Shown piece after piece: positions 5,052 through 5,527 of a DNA stretch of 5,527 nucleotides (positions are counted from its first letter, which is position 1; every line of letters begins with the position of its first letter). Both the position numbers and the translations under genes were made by a program. Origin of the DNA: Dehalococcoidia bacterium (GTDB taxonomy: Bacteria > Chloroflexota > Dehalococcoidia > Dehalococcoidales > UBA1222); NCBI GenBank assembly GCA_009779655.1, contig WRDV01000069.1, positions 1 to 5,527 on the forward strand, written 5' to 3'. A model generated the notes under the pieces. That model saw only the letters and a list, made by a program, of their open reading frames with translations, was not told the origin of the DNA and ran no database searches.

Positions 5052-5527
5052 ATGCACACTGAACCTATATCGGTATATTTGGGGCTTGGATCTAACATCG
5101 GAGAGCGTAAACAGAACTTGGATACGGCATTGCACTTCATCAGCCAAAGACTAAAGATTATTGCCGCATCATCCGTGTATGACACCGCTCCTGAGGACAA
5201 CTTTGACCAGCCGCACTTTCTCAATATGGCGATACACGCCCACACTACGCTTGCGCCTCTTCCTCTGCTGACGCTGTTAAAAGGCATCGAGAACAAGCTC
5301 GGGCGTATCCCCGCCAAACGCTACAGCCCGCGCACTCTAGATATAGACATTCTTTTTTACGGGCAGCAAATTCTCGATTTGCCCGAGCTTAGCATTCCCC
5401 ATCCGCGTATTTCTGAGCGGGCTTTCGTGTTGATGCCGCTCGATGAAATAGCGCCTGGTTTAACGCATCCCATCAGCGGCAAAAACTGCCGTGAGATGCT
5501 AACGGAACTTAAAAAGGGAGTTCAGGG
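5052..5527 (+). CDS. folK: HPPK (hydroxymethyl-dihydropterin pyrophosphokinase), stop codon beyond window
   Basis: FolK transfers pyrophosphate from ATP to 6-hydroxymethyl-7,8-dihydropterin, making the substrate of FolP. The frame is open for 158 codons to the window edge. The Escherichia coli enzyme has 158-159 residues, so the catalytic domain is essentially complete. Visible motifs are the start strand YLGLGSNIGERKQNL (9-23), SSVYDTAP (40-47), the pterin-side DQPHFLNMAI (52-61), the signature PRTLDIDIL (93-101) with Mg-binding Asp97 and Asp99, and IPHPRISERAFVL (115-127). The position of Escherichia coli Trp89, a mobile active-site residue, is Tyr91 here. It starts two bases after folP behind a strong ribosome site. 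The aldolase FolB is not fused to it or seen in the window; a C-terminal extension beyond the edge cannot be excluded. Confidence 0.95.
   Translation, partial: MHTEPISVYLGLGSNIGERKQNLDTALHFISQRLKIIAASSVYDTAPEDNFDQPHFLNMAIHAHTTLAPLPLLTLLKGIENKLGRIPAKRYSPRTLDIDILFYGQQILDLPELSIPHPRISERAFVLMPLDEIAPGLTHPISGKNCREMLTELKKGVQ

Noticed and set aside
4524..5317. Minus-strand frames opposite folP and folK (4524-4763, 4851-5147, 5015-5317)
   Set aside because: They overlap each other and the two clear folate genes, with no ribosome sites or recognisable domains.
1..5527. Search for mobile elements, CRISPR repeats, tRNA or rRNA genes and defence or toxin genes
   Set aside because: The six housekeeping genes fill the window and the gaps are at most about 110 bases; nothing of these kinds is visible.

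Overview
This window is an ordinary bacterial chromosomal segment. It is densely coded, of roughly balanced base composition, and carries six recognisable housekeeping genes in two divergent groups. I found no transposase, phage gene, CRISPR array, tRNA, rRNA or toxin-antitoxin pair. No stretch longer than about 110 bases lacks a gene.

The leftward (minus-strand) group reads recA, recX, rny, ymdB, from about 4114 down to the left edge, where ymdB is cut. It joins the recombinase RecA and its modulator RecX to the membrane-anchored mRNA-decay nuclease RNase Y and a YmdB-type metallophosphoesterase. RNase Y and YmdB genes are also neighbours in Bacillus, with recA close by. Between recA and recX lie two hairpins, one a perfect 12-bp stem followed by a T-rich stretch. 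They suggest that most transcripts stop after recA and that recX and the genes behind it are made at a lower level or need readthrough.

The rightward (plus-strand) group is folP (dihydropteroate synthase) followed after two bases by folK (HPPK). These are consecutive late steps of folate synthesis, but in reverse reaction order: FolK makes the pyrophosphorylated pterin that FolP condenses with p-aminobenzoate. folK runs off the right edge with essentially its whole domain present. The two groups share a roughly 100-base divergent intergenic region (4115-4212), in which a plausible sigma-70-type promoter can be drawn for each direction.

The organism is a bacterium. The gene order and the general look of RecA and RNase Y suggest Chloroflexota, perhaps Dehalococcoidia. 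That is an inference from memory, not a search result. The points most worth a second look are conservative substitutions at nucleotide- and DNA-contacting positions of RecA, a lost Met-His motif in FolP, the recA-recX hairpins and a structured leader before rny. I saw no sign of a new biological system here.
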